A program made the translations under genes and the position numbers. Below, piece by piece: positions 63,745-64,000 of a stretch of 64,000 bases of DNA. Positions within the stretch are counted from its first letter, which is position 1; the number at the start of each line of letters is the position of its first letter. Source of the stretch: Shewanella psychrotolerans (GTDB taxonomy: Bacteria; Pseudomonadota; Gammaproteobacteria; Enterobacterales; Shewanellaceae); the NCBI RefSeq assembly GCF_019457595.1, contig NZ_CP080419.1, forward strand, positions 992,001-1,056,000, written 5' to 3'. A model generated the notes under the pieces. It was not told where the DNA came from. It made no database searches and saw nothing but the letters and a program-made list of their open reading frames with translations.

Positions 63745-64000
63745 TTAGGCATCTCTGGGTAACCCCTTTGTTACCGCGCGAATGACACGTTGGGTCTTTC
63801 GGTTAGTTTGCTGTTTGTGATTAAGCTGTTGGTCGAGAGCCCAATCGATATGTTCGATAACCATCTCATCGACCTCGTCACTGTTGCGGCGATGGGTCAA
63901 CGCATTGATGATTTTTTCTGAATGTGGCGCGTTACCAAGCGCCACAGCAATATTTCGCAGCCAGCGTTTATGTCCTATTCTACGAATAGCGCTGCCTTCG
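63745..64000 (-). CDS. queG: Epoxyqueuosine reductase QueG, C-terminal end (cut by the window)
   Basis: The visible 84 residues (about the last fifth of the protein) read EGSAIRRIGHKRWLRNIAVA, then LGNAPHSEKIINALTHRR and EHIDWALDQQL, the standard QueG C-terminus. QueG reduces epoxyqueuosine in tRNA with cobalamin and iron-sulfur clusters, so it is another B12-using gene in a window with B12 uptake. Confidence 0.88.
   Translation of the reverse strand, partial: EGSAIRRIGHKRWLRNIAVALGNAPHSEKIINALTHRRNSDEVDEMVIEHIDWALDQQLNHKQQTNRKTQRVIRAVTKGLPRDA

Overview
The window reads as chromosome of a marine gammaproteobacterium of the Shewanella type. The support is the LldEFG lactate oxidase set, a tetraheme cytochrome paired with a flavocytochrome-like reductase, a DcaP porin, a VF530 protein, FadR, MetJ, MetR and PuuR-like control sites, and a chromosomal integron. 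The genus is inferred from gene content and was not measured.

Layout: 1-4.2 kb holds beta-alanine/polyamine catabolism (mmsA and an omega-transaminase, divergent from puuC, with a PuuR-like operator between them). 4.4-11.9 kb carries scattered housekeeping and small genes (a rhodanese, a nitroreductase, DUF1840, YdcH, a PepSY protein with a Fur box, a CbiM-like permease, VF530). 12-17.1 kb is a proline block: proC, then an apparent operon of a small membrane protein, putP, proB and proA. 17.7-19.8 kb has an SCO-type thiol/copper protein followed directly by a chemoreceptor. 19.9-25.1 kb is a compact anaerobic-respiration module: a Tat-exported FAD reductase, an outer-membrane porin, a tetraheme cytochrome and an XylR/V4R-type sigma-54 activator on one strand, with a near-consensus sigma-54 promoter in front. 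25.4-30.3 kb holds an exported Hcp-fold protein, a flippase-like protein, MscS and MgtE.

31.4-37.07 kb is an integron. IntI is preceded by a perfect LexA box, then attI, then four gene cassettes. The cassette boundaries are fixed by matching each cassette's leading TTRRRY to the core of its own attC. Cassette 1 encodes a protein with a DpnII/MboI-type nuclease domain and carries its own promoter. Cassette 2 encodes an unknown protein. Cassette 3 has two genes, an M15-peptidase-like protein and a PD-(D/E)XK-like protein. Cassette 4 encodes a small membrane protein. The integron lies between inverted clusters of a degenerate non-coding repeat of about 300 bp (30.67-31.33 and 37.29-37.93 kb).

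38-48.2 kb has a parvulin, a LysR regulator, lldEFG, a FadE-type acyl-CoA dehydrogenase with FadR/PsrA-like sites, an LPD1-like metallopeptidase, and a carboxylate symporter fused to a solute-binding domain. 49.9-57.6 kb is a methionine/B12 block: a MetJ-like operator and a cobalamin riboswitch in front of a TonB receptor, and metR divergent from metE with MetR and MetJ sites. 57.6-61.7 kb is visibly richer in G+C and encodes a Sel1-repeat protein, a CDGSH-glutamate synthase fusion and a Tat-exported gluconate-dehydrogenase-like small subunit. A GMC oxidoreductase, dodecin and the end of queG close the window.
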